NCBI RefSeq assembly: GCF_016775475.1
Contig: NZ_JAEUXJ010000002.1
Span: 658,013-722,012 of the forward strand
DNA from: Belnapia mucosa
GTDB taxonomy: Bacteria > Pseudomonadota > Alphaproteobacteria > Acetobacterales > Acetobacteraceae
Direction: 5' to 3'
DNA: 64,000 nt
How positions within the stretch are numbered: the stretch's first letter is position 1; every line of letters begins with the position of its first letter. The position numbers and the translations under genes were made by a program. Below the pieces are notes generated by a model. The model was not told the DNA's origin. It saw only the letters and a list, made by a program, of their open reading frames with translations, and did not search any database. Shown here one piece after another: positions 62,856-64,000 of the stretch.

Positions 62856-63929
62856 CTACCCGCCCCCCTCGCCGCGCAGCGTCCAGAGCACGCCGAGGCC
62901 CACGAAGTAGAGCAGGAGCGCTGCGAGCGAGTCCCATCCCATGCGCAGCACCGTGCGGTCGCGCCGCTCGATGACCCCGGCCATGAACACCGTCGTCAGC
63001 ACCAGGCCGAGCAGTGCGCCGAAGGCGGAGAAGGCGCCGACCCGCGACAGCACCGGCCCGCCCGGCGCCAGGAGGTCGATGACGAAGACCAACGCCGCGT
63101 TGAAAAGGTTGGTCCCGAAGATGTCGCCGAGCGCCATCTCGTAACGCCGCAGCCGCACCGCGCCGACCATGGTGCTGATCTCGGGCAGGGAGGTGGCGAC
63201 TGCCAGGACGGTGGCGCCGAAGAAGGCCGAGCCGAGACCGGTCTTCTCCGCCGCCGCGGAGCCCGTCTCGCTCAACAGGTAGCCGGCGACCAGGATGAGC
63301 AGCGCGGCGAGCGTAGTGCGGAGCAGGAGGCCGGCCATGGACCGTCCGTCCGCTCCGCCCTTTTCCGTCCCCTCCTTTCCATCCTCCTCCTCGCCGGCTT
63401 GCTCGCCTTCCTCGGCGACGGCCGTCCACGGCATCCGCTGCTCATAGCCGGCGAGCGCCCAGATTGAGGCGAGGTAGCCCGCGACCAGCAGTGCGCTCCA
63501 GAGCCCGATCGGGCCGAGGTCGACATCGCCCGCGGTGACCGCACCGGCGACGAGGGCGAGCAGGATGATGTTCAATGCCGCCTGCAACATCACCACCGGC
63601 TTGACCACAACGGAGGTCAGCGCCTCCCGTCCGATCAGCGCGTCGGCCAGCGCCAGCAGCGCGACCTGCGCGGCGACGCTGCCGAGGAGGTTGTTGAGCG
63701 CGAGCACCGCCTCCCCAGCCAGCGCGGCGGTCACGGAGACAGCGACCTCGGGCAGCGAGGTGATGCCGCCAAGCAGCACGAGGCCGGCGAAGCCCTTGCC
63801 CATGCCGGCGCGATCGCTGATCGTGTCGACATAGCCGGCGAGGCGCGAGCCGGCCGCCCAGACCACCGCCGCACTCGCGGCGAAGACGGCGCCGAGCAGC
63901 CAGAGCGGCCATTCGCCGAAGGCGATCAC
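62856..63929 (-). CDS. Sodium/calcium exchanger (CaCA) family antiporter
   Basis: A 357-residue antiporter with about ten helices in two inverted halves. The alpha-repeats are GGITSLPEVAVSVTAALAG in the first half and AVATSLPEISTMVGAVRL in the second, both with the ion-binding Glu after SLP. GDIFGTNLFNA in the second half is standard; the equivalent of the first half (NLLGSVAAQ) lacks the usual Asn. An acidic cytosolic loop (EEGEQAGEEEDGKEGTEKGG) joins the halves. The start is a GTG at 63929 with GGAGAGG upstream, 10 bases after the stop of a preceding minus-strand gene, so they are likely co-transcribed. The exported cation is probably calcium. Confidence 0.88.
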   Translation of the reverse strand: MIAFGEWPLWLLGAVFAASAAVVWAAGSRLAGYVDTISDRAGMGKGFAGLVLLGGITSLPEVAVSVTAALAGEAVLALNNLLGSVAAQVALLALADALIGREALTSVVVKPVVMLQAALNIILLALVAGAVTAGDVDLGPIGLWSALLVAGYLASIWALAGYEQRMPWTAVAEEGEQAGEEEDGKEGTEKGGADGRSMAGLLLRTTLAALLILVAGYLLSETGSAAAEKTGLGSAFFGATVLAVATSLPEISTMVGAVRLRRYEMALGDIFGTNLFNAALVFVIDLLAPGGPVLSRVGAFSAFGALLGLVLTTVFMAGVIERRDRTVLRMGWDSLAALLLYFVGLGVLWTLRGEGGG

Positions 63930-63939
63930 TGGCCTCTCC

Positions 63940-64000
63940 TCAGGCGCAGGCCGGGACGAGGAGCACGGGCAGTGCTTCCCACAGGATCGCCAGGGCCGAG
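63940..64000 (-). CDS. C-terminal end of a gene entering from the right edge
   Basis: The last 20 codons of a minus-strand gene ending SALAILWEALPVLLVPACA and a TGA stop. The pattern of a short helix followed by a PVLLVP strand is reminiscent of the end of universal stress proteins (UspA family), which would fit next to an ion antiporter, but this is too little to identify. It lies 10 bases upstream of the antiporter start. Confidence 0.4.
   Translation of the reverse strand, partial: SALAILWEALPVLLVPACA

Noticed and set aside
1..64000. CRISPR arrays, insertion sequences, prophage, tRNA or rRNA genes
   Set aside because: No direct-repeat arrays with spacers, no transposase, integrase or phage proteins, and no cloverleaf or rRNA-like stretches were seen in the intergenic regions I read by eye.

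Overview
The window is GC-rich chromosomal DNA of an alphaproteobacterium, most likely from the Acetobacteraceae (Roseomonas-like). This rests on the base composition, the three-gene Rhodospirillum-type pnt transhydrogenase, the argS-SPOR-nagZ-scpA-scpB-tatB-tatC-serS gene order, and the number of Bug-type (TctC) periplasmic receptors beside catabolic enzymes. The taxon is an inference. I saw no rRNA, tRNA, CRISPR array, insertion sequence, phage gene or replication origin. Genes are packed closely, and many neighbours on the same strand overlap by 4 bases (ATGA or GTGA).

Layout. 1-6.7 kb: the N-terminus of an acyl-CoA synthetase, then an M3 oligopeptidase, an ABC1/UbiB-type kinase and pntAA-pntAB-pntB. 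6.7-13.5 kb: a stand-alone RutB-like amidohydrolase, a polytopic membrane protein, a short-chain dehydrogenase, an operon of two amidohydrolases plus a class III CoA-transferase, and a small lipoprotein. 13.5-19 kb: trmO, a chemoreceptor, an RraA-like protein, an OmpR-type response regulator, and an HMG-CoA-lyase-like protein that has lost its key residues. 19-24.5 kb: a Bug receptor, a GMC oxidoreductase, a flavin 2-hydroxyacid dehydrogenase and an M20 dipeptidase. 24.5-32.2 kb: a dipeptide ABC importer (dppB, dppC, a fused dppD-dppF ATPase, and a separate binding protein) interleaved with a 2-hydroxyacid dehydrogenase and a Gfo/Idh/MocA oxidoreductase. 32.3-42.2 kb: an aldehyde dehydrogenase, a ModA-like receptor, a histidine phosphatase, a second Bug receptor, an MFS transporter, and a four-gene operon (metallo-beta-lactamase fold, flavin amine oxidase, M20 hydrolase, DMT exporter). 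42.2-49.6 kb: malate synthase G with a striking upstream inverted repeat, a TerB-like protein, another M20 peptidase, a third Bug receptor with a FAH-family hydrolase, a palindromic intergenic repeat and an amidase. 49.6-61.5 kb: housekeeping genes xth, erpA, dgt, argS, a SPOR protein, nagZ, a site-2-type protease, scpA, scpB, an orphan ABC ATPase, tatB, tatC and serS. 61.5-64 kb: a heptad-repeat protein, a small helical protein, a Na+/Ca2+-exchanger-family antiporter and the C-terminus of one more gene.

Together the accessory genes describe a scavenger of peptides, amides and organic acids: periplasmic receptors and importers feed amidases, M20 peptidases, amidohydrolases, flavin dehydrogenases and CoA-transferases, and malate synthase consumes glyoxylate. 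I found no clear new defence or mobile system. The items most worth a second look are the degenerate HMG-CoA-lyase homologue, the ABC ATPase in the position where tatA is usually found, the inverted repeat in front of glcB, the three convergent gene pairs that share one CTAG as both stop codons, the heptad-repeat protein, and the four-gene amine-oxidase operon.
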